Of a DNA stretch of 64,000 nucleotides, positions 35,716 to 46,050 are shown in pieces. The notes under the pieces were generated by a model, which was not told the DNA's origin, made no database searches, and saw nothing but the letters and a program-made list of their open reading frames with translations. Position numbers and translations under genes: made by a program. Every line of letters begins with the position of its first letter. The stretch's first letter is position 1. This stretch comes from Reticulitermes lucifugus (taxonomy: Eukaryota; Arthropoda; Insecta; Blattodea; Rhinotermitidae), in the NCBI GenBank assembly GCA_026260175.1, contig JAKCWW010000573.1, positions 34,888 to 98,887 on the forward strand. The letters run 5' to 3'.

Positions 35716-36659
35716 TACGGTGGAGTAATGACGTTAAAATGAAGATTGCACATTGCTGCAGCAATCTTCGTGTTCTCCGCCGTGAGAAACTCAAATCTCA
35801 CAGCGTCGCAACGATGTAAACGTTTAACAGAAATGATCAGTGTGATATTTGATAATATATTTCAGATGTCTGCCGTTGTTTTTAGTACATGGCTTGCAGA
35901 AGCAGAGTTAACCTTCAAGACGAAATTTAAATTTGCTTTCAGAGCTTCATAACTTGAACATACAGGTTTTTTTTGACAATGGTTGTTCATGAGTAAGATC
36001 AGCAACATTTACAAGAACTGATTTCACTTGAAGAAGGAAGCGGTTTTCTTTCGAAACATAGTGTGTTGTTTTGAGTATTTTTATGACAGTGATAAATTTT
36101 CCTGTAAATGCTGCTGATATTATTCGTAACTTGAGCATTTTGTTCTTACTGTCAGTTGTCTCTCACCTGACGCAGCAGCTTGCTTTTTAAGTTCATAACC
36201 GTGGCTACTGTCTATTCAAAACTGCAGCTTGTCTGTTATGCAAGTTGTGAGGCTGTCACAGTAGTGTAATCGAGAATATCGGTTTTCTGGAATGTGTCGT
36301 TAAGTCCCTGTGTAATCAGTTGCCGTAGTTTCGAAAGAACGGGTAGTATACATGCAACTTGGAACAGTTGAAGTGTGACAAGTTCTTTCGAAACGTCCGC
36401 AACCACTTATTCAGCGACGCAGCTCCATATCCCTGAAGGCTGAAATCCAAGCCTGTATGCTGTTGAGCATTAGATTGCCACACTTAACCAAGTGAAGGTA
36501 CTGTTTTAGCAAGTGCTCCCCGATTGCTATTGAAAGTTCCCAGGGTTAGCCCCATTTGTTCTAGTAAGAGCAGCATGCAGAAGATGATGAGTATGCAGCA
36601 GTGATTGAATGATGCTGAAATTGGAAAATTGAAGTAGTCGGAGAAAACCTGTCCCAGTG
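35716..36659. other. Non-coding stretch
   Basis: Contains only the hammerhead-like motif at 36028-36057; otherwise nothing recognised. Confidence 0.45.
36028..36057 (+). ncRNA. Hammerhead-like core motif, degenerate
   Basis: TTGAAGA, A, GGAA...TTTC, GAAAC. The stem is weaker than in the other copies. Confidence 0.3.
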
Positions 36660-36755
36660 CCACTTTTTCCACTCCTCTCACGTGGGTTGATCCGGGATCG
36701 AACGTACGTCTCGACCGTGACAGAGTGGCGACTAACCACTTGAGCAATGGCAAAA
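36660..36755 (-). mobile_element. tRNA-like SINE head or tRNA pseudogene
   Basis: Read on the minus strand: tgctcaagtggttagtcgcc (A box), then cgttcgatcccgg (B box). Spacing is about 35 bases, as in tRNA genes. The acceptor stem does not pair well. Confidence 0.45.
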
Positions 36756-37092
36756 TCTTAAGCACCAAGTGTAACCTGAAGTTTATTAAAGAATCAGTTT
36801 GTACCGCAGCAATTACGTTCCTTCTCGGTTATAAAAACAGTAAATGCGGCGTGGGGTATTTATCGTTGTTTGCTTTGAGAACTACACAAAAAAAAATAAG
36901 TGCACTCTGTTGGCACAATGCAGTATTTTTTTATCGTGAAACCTGGTAGTACATAATGTGACACCAGACTCTTAAAAGGATTCACTCCGTAACGTCATTC
37001 AGAAGTTCGATTCTTCCCATAAGGACTGATTTCCCGAGAGGCCATGTCTTCATCGCGTCATGTTTTGGAGGTGATGTGCTTTGTTTTCATTA

Positions 37093-37190
37093 AGGAGTAC
37101 TAGATTCGAATATGAATCTCGGATTGGGTAATCTGGCTGATGGTTTCCCTCGCATTTTCCCATTCCTCTTGTTGAGTGCCGCAGTAACAC
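37093..37190 (+). mobile_element. SINE remnant
   Basis: tagattcgaatatgaatctc (relaxed B box) followed by a ggtttccctcgcattttccc body word. Confidence 0.35.
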
Positions 37191-37261
37191 AAGATAAAAT
37201 GTATTATTGCGATGTTTCTTAAAGTTTTCCCTGTACTAACTAAATTGAGCGCTATGAAGAC

Positions 37262-37495
37262 CTGTGGATAGTGGACGTATTAATCCACGCATTCTTAACC
37301 TCGGCACCAGGTATGCTCATGAGCTGTACGTCTCGGTCCCTTTGCTGTACGGAAAGGGTACCCATTACTCTGGCTAGAGTACTTGGCGAGAGAAGAGCAA
37401 AGTATCTTGCTTCTGCCGGGAGTTTAGCGCCGATTACTCCGTCCACCAGCTACTAGCTCAGTCATTTTACCGACTGAGCTGTCCGGCTTCTGTTT
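37262..37495 (-). mobile_element. tRNA-derived SINE, related to family B
   Basis: Starts on the minus strand with ccggacagctcagtcggtaa (A box; near 37460-37488). No good B box remains. Ends leftwards in the shared 3' words ggtaccc..., gtgccgaggttaagaatgcg. Confidence 0.5.
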
Positions 37496-37791
37496 CATAT
37501 CAGGTAATATTCAGTGTGTCCAAAAACTTACATGAACAGAAGGAAACAGTTGAACTGAATAAAAATTTTCTGCCGTGATATGTCTGTTATGGACATTGTC
37601 TTGATTGTTGTAATTTTGAACTACAATTTTTTCACGTGCCGCCGTTGACGTGTCATGAAGCTCTCCATGTGCGGAAATAATCTTAGATCTGCTTTAAATA
37701 AACAAAAGTGTTTTAACTTATTTCAATAAACAGTCAATAACAATCACAACAGTTAACAGCCCGCCCACCGACTAAACTGTTTGGGCACTGA

Positions 37792-37815
37792 TTCTACCTG
37801 CCGCGGCAGGTAGAA
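37792..37815. repeat. Perfect 24-base palindrome
   Basis: ttctacctgc-cgcg-gcaggtagaa, about 40 bases upstream of the motif at 37856. May be part of a Penelope-like terminal region. Confidence 0.75.
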
Positions 37816-37855
37816 AAACACGGGACAGACGAGCAGTATGTTAAATCAGTTTTGC

Positions 37856-37887
37856 CTGAGGATGGGGACGGAGCTAGTCCCCGAAAC
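37856..37887 (+). ncRNA. Hammerhead-like core motif (Penelope-type)
   Basis: CTGAGGA, T, perfect GGGGAC/GTCCCC stem with a 7-base loop, GAAAC, then GTTG. The best stem among the ten copies. Confidence 0.45.
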
Positions 37888-37935
37888 GTTGTATTCAACG
37901 AGTTGACGCGGCTGTGCGCCCGAGAAGACTATATA

Positions 37936-38135
37936 AAATCTTACTCCGTTGGCTTACCCGACTTTTAAGATTACTGAATAAAAACAAAACTAGAATATAT
38001 GTCTGAATTATAAACTTTAATTAAAGGTTTTTAATTTTATTCTTATTTTGATATATTGGCTAACTTACTCATTAGAGTTTTATTGTAATATTGATATTGT
38101 GATATGGGATCTTACAAAAAAAGTACCATAACATA
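37936..38135 (+). repeat. ~195-base direct repeat, copy 1
   Basis: Starts aaatcttactccgttggc, includes ggctaacttactcatta and ends near gatatgggatcttac. Repeats at 38357-38555 at about 421 bases' spacing. Confidence 0.75.
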
Positions 38136-38356
38136 AGTAAATATAAAAACGTAAGTAATGAATAATAATATCACTATTGAATGAACTACGTACTCAATTT
38201 TATTCATTTACGCCTTGATATTTGTTATATTCGCTATTTTATAGGACTTTTGGCCTATACTTCCTCGGCGCAGTAGTAGAAAAGCAAAACTATCCTATTC
38301 ACCTATTCACCTCTCGTAACATATACATACTCTTAACAAAAGCATTTAACGTCAAC

Positions 38357-38555
38357 AAAATCTTACTCCGTTGGCGTACTCGACTTTTAAGACAACTGAA
38401 TAATGAACACAACTAGAATATATATTAAATTATAAATTCTAAATAAACATTTTAATTTTCATCTTATTTTTGTCTGCAATTGGCTAACTTACTCATTACG
38501 GTTTTATTGTAATACTAATATTGTGATGTGGGATCCCACAAAAAACCGAAAACAA
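38357..38555 (+). repeat. ~195-base direct repeat, copy 2
   Basis: Diverged copy of 37936-38135 (ggctaacttactcattacgg, gatgtgggatcccac). Terminal direct repeats are a feature of Penelope-like elements; the link is inferred. Confidence 0.75.
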
Positions 38556-38615
38556 ATATTATAATGTAGTAATATGAGTTGCATTTTACCTGAAATTTAA
38601 GTCTGTATATTTAGT

Positions 38616-38641
38616 CTGATGATGGATATTTAATCCGAAAC
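38616..38641 (+). ncRNA. Hammerhead-like core motif (Penelope-type)
   Basis: CTGATGA, T, GGAT/ATCC stem, GAAAC. Follows the second direct repeat by about 60 bases. Confidence 0.45.
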
Positions 38642-38659
38642 GTGTAGCGTTTTCTGAGA

Positions 38660-39339
38660 ATATGTAGTTATGTTAGACTGATGGTATGATGATGTTTTGA
38701 ATCTTAGGTCTTCATTAACTTTTTCATTTGCTCTTTAGCACCCAGTATAAATTTATAGTAACTACAGAATATCACAAATTAATGCAAGAAACAAAAATGA
38801 TAACCAATGTACATGAACATTGTTTTGTATTCAGAGAGAAAGACGGATGTTTAACCTCGTGGGATATTAACACTGCGGTGAAATGTGTAAGTTCTATTCG
38901 AGAGGTAACGATGGAGTTCAAGCGTATCAGGTATATTCGAGAAGTAGTATGCACATCGTGACACGTAACACAGCGGTGAAACGCCTCATCTTTAAAGTGG
39001 TACTCTGCGCACTTTAACAGTGGGGGTGAAGTCAGTCAGTTCTATTCGAGCGGTACGTTGCACACCCACGTTACTGATGTCGGGCTGTTTGACTTTCCTC
39101 AGCCCTGTCAGGAATGCGTTTTATGATAATGTGTTTATGAACGTAATTTGTTTATTTTACCTCGTTTTAAAATTCTTCGAATGGTAGTAGATCATCAGCA
39201 ATTCATATAACGTTGACGTACAGACTATTGCAGTTACAGTACTGATTCTTGGGTTATTTTTCAGCAACATAGCTTCGTTAAATTAGCTACAATCCAAAGC
39301 ACTCACGTGCAGAGCTACTTCCTAGTAATAAAAGAACGT
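38660..39339. other. Non-coding stretch with loose tandem words
   Basis: The word tattcgag followed by a (c/a)ggta-type block recurs at about 38896, 38933 and 39041, with a shared aacactgcggtgaa/aacagtgggggtgaa lead-in. No gene seen. Confidence 0.4.
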
Positions 39340-39414
39340 TTAACTTGAGAGCAGGAAGAATAGACCCGTGTTTGTGAAAAGAGATAAACCAACAATGTGT
39401 CTTTTATTGAAAGT

Positions 39415-41745
39415 CGTATGAGGAGTCGACGTCAATTGGAGTACGTACTAGTGAAACAGTTCAGGACCAGTGTGAAGGATGTGCAACACTGCCTGGAGCA
39501 GATATTGACTCTGACCACAATTTACTGGTTGCAACGAAGTTTGAAGAAAATCATAAGGTTCCACAAGCGGAAACAAATATGGGATTTGGAGAAGCTATAC
39601 GCTCAACGACAGGAAGCACACTATAGTCTTAAAAAAACTGTCCAAGCAAATTTGAAAGTGGGAAAGTGGAAGTGCAGTGGAACAATATCAAGAAATGTGT
39701 GTTAGATACTATGAGTGATTTGGTTGGAAATGTCGAGAGGAGAGCAAGAAAGTCAGGAGATGATCAGTAAAATGATGAACGAAGGAATTGGAAGAATGTG
39801 AACAACGAAGAAGAAAGGAAGAACTACAGAAGACTGAGGGACGAATTGAAAAGAGCCACGGACAACGCCAAGAAGGAATATCTGGAGAGCATATGCGACT
39901 AGATCATAGAATTTCAAAGAACAGGACGTTTAGATTCAATGTACCCGAATCACAGGAACTAGGTTGGAAAGAAAGCCATGGGATTCAAAACATTGGCATC
40001 GAAGACTCTCAAGGGAATATAATAATAGATCAGAGACAAGTATTGCAAATTTGGGAGAATTATATTACAGAGCTGTACGATCGGGCTAATCGACCAGAAT
40101 ACCTAGAAGTCGAATCTGAAGAGAAAGTAGATGAAGACGAGAAAGGCCCTTATATTTTTCAAAGTGAAGTGGAAAAAACTATCAAGGAGATGAGGGATAA
40201 GAAGGCTACAGGAGATGATGTACCTGGGATGTACTCAAACTGTTGGGGAGAAGATGGCTTCAGATTAATGACACAGCTGATCAACAGCATATATGTAACT
40301 GGGGAGTGGCCCAGAGATTTCANNNNNNNNNNNNNNNNNNNNNNNNNNNNNNNNNNNNNNNNNNNNNNNNNNGATTAATGACACAGCTGATCAACAGCAT
40401 ATATGTAACTGGGGAGTGGCCCAGAGATTTCATTGCTGTTACAATGATTGCCATAAAGAAGAAGCCCAAAGCTACAAAATGCAGCGACCATTGCACAATC
40501 AGCCACATCGCACATATAGCAAAGATAGTAGCGAGGATACTTAGAAGGATTGAAAGGAAGAATGAGGATGCGCTTGGAGAAGATCAGTTTGGATTTAGAA
40601 GAGGAAGGGAAACGGGGGATGCAATTGGGATGCTGAGAATAATATCGGAACGAAACTGGGTCATAGATTAGGAATTGTGTGCTTGCTTCATAGACTGGCA
40701 GAAGGCATTTGACCGTGTCAACTGGACCAAATTAATGCAGATTCTAAAGGAAAATGGGATAGACTGGCGCGAAAGAAGATTGATCAGTAAGTTGTACATG
40801 GAACAGAGTGTCAAAATACGACAGGACCAAGGGGAGACGATGAGTGTGAAGACTGGAAGAGGAGTTAGGCAAGGTTGCTGTTTGTCGCCGATACTGTTCA
40901 ACTTATACAGCGAATACCTTACCAAGGAAGCTCTTGAAGGGTTTGGAGACTTCAAAATAAGAGGACAAGTAATTCGCACTGTGAAATATGCAGATGGCCT
41001 TGTGCTACTTGCTAGGGAAGAAAAGGTGCTACAGGGCATGGTTGATAGACTAACTGAAATTGGATGACGCTATGGAATGGAAATGAATGTGGAAAAAAAA
41101 CTAGGTAATGAGAATCTCAAGGCAACCATACCCAATGAACATTATGATAGATCAAACACAATTGGAGAATGTGGAATATTTCAATTATGTGGGTAGAATG
41201 ATAACAAATGGTGCAAGGTGTACACGTGAAATTAAATCCAGAATTGCCATGGCTAAAGCAGCATTCAACAAGAAGACTGGACTTAAATTTAAGGAAGAAA
41301 CTAGTAAAGTGCTACATTTGGAGTATAGCTTCTTATAGTGCTGAAACGTGGACACTTCAGAAAGTAGATCAGAAATACGTGAAAAGTTTTGAAATGTTGT
41401 GGTGGAGAAGAATGGAGAAGGATCAGTTGGACCGATGGTGTGAGAAATGAAGAAGTATTACACAGAGTGAAGGAGGAGAGGAATATCCTACATACAGTAA
41501 AAAGAAGAAAGACTAACTGGATTGGTCACATCTTGCGCAGAAACTGCCTTCTAAACACGCGATTGAAGGAAGGCTAGATTGAAGGATAGAAATGACGAGA
41601 AGACGAGGAAGAAGGCGTAAGCAACTACTGGATGACCGTAAGGAAAAGAGAAGATACTGGAAATTGAAAGAGGAAGTAGTAGACCGCACTGTGTCGAGAA
41701 CTCGCTTTGGAACAGGCTACGGACCTGTCGTAAGTCAGTCTACAG
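39415..41745 (+). pseudogene. LINE endonuclease-reverse transcriptase polyprotein, broken
   Basis: Order of recognisable parts: end of endonuclease with SDHN (39510-39521); linker VQWNNIKKCVLDTMSDLVG; the WENYITELYD region near 40060; FGFRRGRETGDAIGMLR (about 40588); FIDWQKAFDRVN (40687 on; first catalytic Asp kept); RGVRQGCCLSPILFN (40858 on); YADG at 40987-40998, where YADD is required; then EYFNYVG (thumb), the AETWTL and WIGHILRRNCLL words of the C-terminal part. Defects: a frameshift before SDHN and several in the linker, TAG at 40669-40671, TGA at 41065-41067, a frameshift at the A-run near 41093, a short deletion near 41276 relative to the sister copy, and the artefactual gap at 40323-40372. 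No active enzyme is possible. Confidence 0.92.
40323..40372. other. Assembly gap (50 N) with duplicated flanks
   Basis: The 60 bases before the gap (40263-40322) are identical to the 60 bases after it (40373-40432). The two contig ends overlap and were not merged. Confidence 0.95.
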
Positions 41746-41764
41746 AATAATATATGAGACAAGT

Positions 41765-42065
41765 GACTGAGCCGAGATACTTCAGTCTGTATAGTGGCTA
41801 GGCTGCAGGCTGAACGACCGGGGAATTGTTACGATTCCTGGGAGCGGCAGGAGACGTTTCTTTTCTGCAAAGTGTCCAGTCCCATCCAGTCTCCTGTGCA
41901 GTGGTTACCGGGGTCCTTGCCCTGGTGGTAAAGCAGCCGAGGCCTAAATGTGACCATTCACCTCCACAGAGTGCAGAGATTAAGAGCGGGTGGAGCTACA
42001 CCTCCACTGTCCCACATACCTTCATGGCATGCGTAGAGGTATGTTTGATGCAAGTGGAAACCTGA
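41765..42065 (+). mobile_element. tRNA-derived SINE, family B
   Basis: Head words agtggctaggctgcaggctg and aacgaccggggaattgttacgattcctggg (split; relaxed B box). Then gtgtccagtcccatccag, gtggttaccggggtcc, ggtggtaaagcagccgaggc, cacctccacagagtgcagag and ttcatggcatgcgtag in family order. It begins directly after the LINE. Confidence 0.75.
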
Positions 42066-42668
42066 GCTTTCATCAGGAGTGGACAGAATATCCGCATACC
42101 TTGTTTCCCTTCTGAATTGGTCTTAACATACCAATTGAACATCGGCTTGCTGCTTTGTATAGAGGTGCATGGCAATATGTGCCGTGTGGTTCCTTAGCTA
42201 TCGCAGTACGGTATCAAAATGTATTACAGACACGTAGACCTTAATGGCATCTAGAATGTTCGTCGTATTCAGATCGTCTGCTGTTTTTAATTTGTGAAAC
42301 CTTTTGTAAGAAATTCATAGTTAAAATCGTATAATTTTCACATATACGAACAGCATGTCGAAACGGTCCGATATGAAATTCACTTGCAGTTCTTGTCTAA
42401 TGTCCGCCTGCCAAGTTCGTGAATCCATTGACTTGTTTTAAGGTATTTAAATCGTGGTGGTCAATAGCCCGGTAGATTTTTAAACCGGGCACCTTTCGGT
42501 TAGAAGTCCAGAGTATTACCATTACGTCATTCTTGTTAGCATAAAGAAAAGAAACGCAGTCTTGGTAGGCTCTGTTCCTAGGGATTTTTTTGTTTAACGT
42601 CAACGTCAGATTTCATCAGAAGCATCTCTCCGCTTGGGAGTCGCAGAGACGGACATCGTGAAGCTATT

Positions 42669-42704
42669 AAACTTGCTTGCGAGCACAAACTTGCTTGCGA
42701 GCAC
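42669..42704. repeat. 18-base tandem duplicate
   Basis: aaacttgcttgcgagcac occurs twice back to back, with a partial third copy after it. Confidence 0.85.
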
Positions 42705-43877
42705 ATTCTTGCTCGATGACCACCAGTTGTACCGCCTTCTGTAAATCAAACGGGGATTGTGAAGTGTTGTGCGTTCTTGAAGTGTACGTGTGCGCTGGAA
42801 ATACACTTCGGTATGGTTGCCAAGAAATGCGTCTAGCCGCCTTTGTTTGTCATCTAAAAAAACTTACACGTTTTGTTCCAGGACCACCAACCTTTCAGCA
42901 ATCAGAAATGTCAGCCACGAACCAGTGTCGTGGCCGGNGGGGGTGTAGAAGAGAAGAGCAAGCGTATATGCCAGTGCGTCTTGTTAGTATATTTCTGCCA
43001 ATAACCCAGTGTACCCAACGGTGTACGTGCGCGTGTTCCACATCCAGTAATGTATTAGATGCCCCAAAGGCGCATTTTGTTTTACTGGGAGGCCTCAGTT
43101 CCTCCTGAGTAATGCGATATTTCTGATAGTGGCTTCCAACATTGAAGGTCCCTGATTCGTGTGACGTCCTGAACGCCAGCTGTCTAGACTGAAGGCAGTT
43201 GAGTTATCCGAAACCTTTTAAGAGGAATGCTGGGATACTAAAAGACGAAAATTAACTTAAAAATCATTCGTACCGCACAGTAAGCACACACACTCTGCAT
43301 TATAAAAAACCAGACTGTTAATGCTGTATTCTGAGATCCATACAAAACGCAGAAATACAATTAGTGGACTGAATGTAGAATTTATGGATGCTGAATATGG
43401 TGGTACATAAAGTAACCAATGGGCTTTGGAGAGGGCTAATTTGAAGTAGGCCACCACAATTAATTTCACAAAATTTCTGGTTAGTCTTTCAATATAATCA
43501 TTGATTTTTCTGTAGCCTATAATTTATGCAGCTAATGAAGCTCCACAGAATTCTTCAGAATGGTAAGAAAGTCATGAATAAATGTCACTTAGTCTTCATA
43601 AGTAATCGTGTGTTAAAGATAACGTAATGGACCTTCTGTATTCTGAGCCGTTCGACCCATTTTGTAACATTTTAGGTTGACATGTATTTCTGTAAATTGG
43701 ATTATCGCGACTTGTCCTTTCGAAGCAATGATTTCCTGTCAAGTCTGCACGTAGCGAAAACGCACGACAGCTGGTTCTGTTGATAGATTGTGTTTGATGT
43801 AGGTTCAGATTATAATGGCTACCAAACGCAACAGCTTAGCTACACGCTGCAACTGACTTGTGATTAGTGTATTTCTG

Positions 43878-43952
43878 TTTTCGGGCAATGCTTGCTACCT
43901 GTGTTTTCGGGCAATGCTTGCTACCTGTGTTTTCGGGTAATGCTTGATACCA
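43878..43952. repeat. 26-base tandem repeat, about 3 copies
   Basis: Unit ttttcgggcaatgcttgcta plus cctgtg; copies one and two are identical, the third has two changes. Confidence 0.9.
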
Positions 43953-44559
43953 TTCAGGCAATAATATTTTGTCTTAGCATCTGCTGCCTAAAACAAAGTG
44001 ATTAAAGAATACAGAACCATAATTTTGATTGTTTCCAAGGATGCGAAACATTTACCCAGAGGGAATAAGTGAGATTGTGTTTCAGAACAGGATAGCGAAG
44101 AGGACACTCGTATATTGGGGACCCAAGAGTGAGGAAGTGACAGGAGGCCAGTGAAAATTTTGTAAGGAGTGACTTTATAATTTATACTCTTCGCCAAATA
44201 ATATCAGCATGATAATGTAAAGGAAGTGGGTCTGGGCTGGACATGTAGATTTCTGGAACATGACAAGTGTCTTCGGAACTGTCAGAAAAGCATAAGCTCA
44301 ACAATCCCATAGAAGGGTGTTTCTCAATCGGGGTTTCATGGTCAATGCTGGTCCGCGAGCTCAGTGGTCAGTAGAGCATGAAGTTTTTCCCCTTTCGTGC
44401 GTTTCCTTGTAATATATATTTACACTGATTCAATAATCATTTTTTGCGGTATAAATAGGCAGTGTTTCTTATTTGTAAGCATTTCAGCTTGAAGTGTTAC
44501 CGAGAGATGTGACTAAGAGGTCCGCAATTAAGATAATTTTGGGGAGGTGGTTTTTAGAA

Positions 44560-44757
44560 TGATTGGCGAGAGGTACATGGTACCAGGAATGTTTGAAAAC
44601 ACTGTCTTAGAAGATCTAGAAGCAGATGGGCTGATGATATTAAAGTGGATCTGAAAAAGATAGTGTTTAATGACTGGATTCCACTGGCCCAGTGTAGAGG
44701 TCAGTGACGAACACCTTTACTCACGGCAATGATGAAATTTCAGACTGCATAAAAGAC
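44560..44757 (+). pseudogene. RTE-type LINE C-terminal relic, decayed
   Basis: The frame from about 44613 reads CLRRSRSRWADDIKVDLKKI, then VFNDWIPLAQCRGQ, TGA, RTPLLTAMMKFQTA, TAA. It matches the same region as the copy at 8715 (RPLGRPRRRW.DDIK.xL...W..L...R.RW...V..xMxLR), but with a stop in place of the W of RW and a frameshift before 44613. Older than the 8715 copy by its higher damage. Confidence 0.75.
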
Positions 44758-44771
44758 GGGTACTTGAGTAC

Positions 44772-44940
44772 TTGAGAGACTGTAGCTGAGAAACTGTATT
44801 ATCTAGAATAGCTGAGAGACTTATTATCTAGGACAGCCGAGAGACCGTATTATTTAGAATAGCTGAGAGACTATTGTCTAGCATATATGAGAGACTCTAA
44901 CAACTAGAACAGCTGAGCGACTATATTATCTCGAGAAGGA
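44772..44940. repeat. ~25-base degenerate tandem repeat, 7 copies
   Basis: Unit about gagagactgtattatctaga plus atagct, seven iterations with indels. It lies directly after the RTE relic and may derive from its tail. Confidence 0.85.
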
Positions 44941-45494
44941 ATCTGCGACTCCCTCCGGCATGTACCTTGATAACCAATATGGTACTTTCTGTTTTGTAAG
45001 AATTCCCAGTTTAACTTAAGTCCAACTACCAGAATATGTATGAAGCGTTGGATATTTTGATTGTGTCCTATATGAACAAAAAATAAAGGTTTGTATATGG
45101 ATATCACACGGCGGATAGGATTGCGATGGTTTTGTAATGCATAAATCAATTACACAAGCATTATTTCACATATAAATGCGCCATAAATTGCAGTATAATT
45201 GCATCTTCTGTCAGTGATTGTGTGGTAACAGAAATGCGAATCAGCGAGGGAAGCCATGCGTAAAACGTAACGAAATGAGCATCAGCTTGGGATTGCCCAG
45301 GCGTACTGTTCGGCAAGCCCGGCATACACAGGCCGAATCACATTCAGTTACCAAACCGAGCTCTAATGCCCGGTGCTAAGCAGACTGGGCTCTTGTATGA
45401 TGCGCCACAGAAATATTCGAATTGTGTGATCGTGAGCAACAGAACTACTAAAATTATTGTTAACACAGACACAACACACTTATTGTAATGCAGT
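44941..45494. other. Non-coding stretch, nothing recognised
   Basis: No gene or repeat recognised. Confidence 0.45.
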
Positions 45495-46050
45495 GTTGAT
45501 CGGGGAGATGGGATAGTTCAGTTGGTTTACTGACTAAGGTACGGGCTGGACAGGGGAGGAATCGTGGTAATTTTCCCATCAAGAACATTAGATTAATCTT
45601 TGTCTTAATAAATTGTACTTATACACCGCCAAACATTTTTTATTAACAAACAACTTGTCACATTACCTTTAACAACATGTACGAATAAATTACTCATCAT
45701 CAGTTTAATCTGGGAAATATAAACATGTAATAAACTATAAACTTGTATCAGATACAAAACATCATGTGACAAACTGAATACTCGTTCTAAATTTGACGCG
45801 TGACATTAATTTATTAATAACAAGTTGTGCTTGACTGTGTAAGCACTATTTATTAATACAGGTAGCACAGAGGGATGCCAAACATCAAAGTTATTCTTTG
45901 TCTTCTCCACAACATCCAGACCAACCCTGGGGCCACTTAGCCTCCTATTCAGTGGGTACCGGGATGTTTTGCCCGGGGGTAAACTGCCAGGATGTGAAGC
46001 TGACAGCTGCCCTGTATCTAGCGCCGACATTCAGAATGCGCGCATTCCCC
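45495..46050 (+). mobile_element. tRNA-derived SINE, family B, interrupted
   Basis: Head at 45495-45596 (gggatagttcagttggttta, then ggtacgggctggac). The body resumes at 45895 (cttctccacaacatccagac, ggggccacttagcctcctat, ggtaccgggatgttttgccc, gggggtaaactgccagg). The 288 bases between are a separate insertion. Confidence 0.75.
45607..45894. mobile_element. Unclassified 288-base insertion in a SINE
   Basis: Flanked by an exact 10-base direct repeat tctttgtctt (45597-45606 and 45895-45904). Removing it and one repeat restores a normal SINE. AT-rich, no coding frame, no clear terminal inverted repeats or poly-A. Confidence 0.65.

Larger units (their letters stand above)
39340..41750 (+). mobile_element. 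Non-LTR retrotransposon (LINE), 5' truncated
   Basis: About 2.4 kb running from the end of an AP-type endonuclease domain through RT and the C-terminal domain to the shared 3' end (tctacagaat). A second copy of the same family is at 55645-56692. Clade not assigned; the GAAT tail of the second copy would suit an L2/CR1-type element, but this is weak. The 5' boundary is approximate and no target-site duplication was recognised. Confidence 0.9.
42066..44550. other. Non-coding stretch
   Basis: One undetermined base at 42938. Holds the 18-base duplicate at 42669-42704 and the tandem at 43878-43952. tttctcaatcggggtttcat near 44321 and aggtccgcaatt near 44519 recall hAT-type ends but are too weak to call. 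Confidence 0.45.

Noticed and set aside
37936-38555. LTR retrotransposon with two LTRs
   Set aside because: The direct repeats are only about 195 bases and 220 bases apart. There is no TG...CA ends, primer-binding site or coding sequence.
43878-43952. CRISPR-like array
   Set aside because: Units abut with no spacers, and the sequence is eukaryotic. It is a plain tandem repeat.
44310-44530. hAT-type element ends
   Set aside because: Words resemble hAT termini, but no paired inverted repeats or 8-base duplication could be found.
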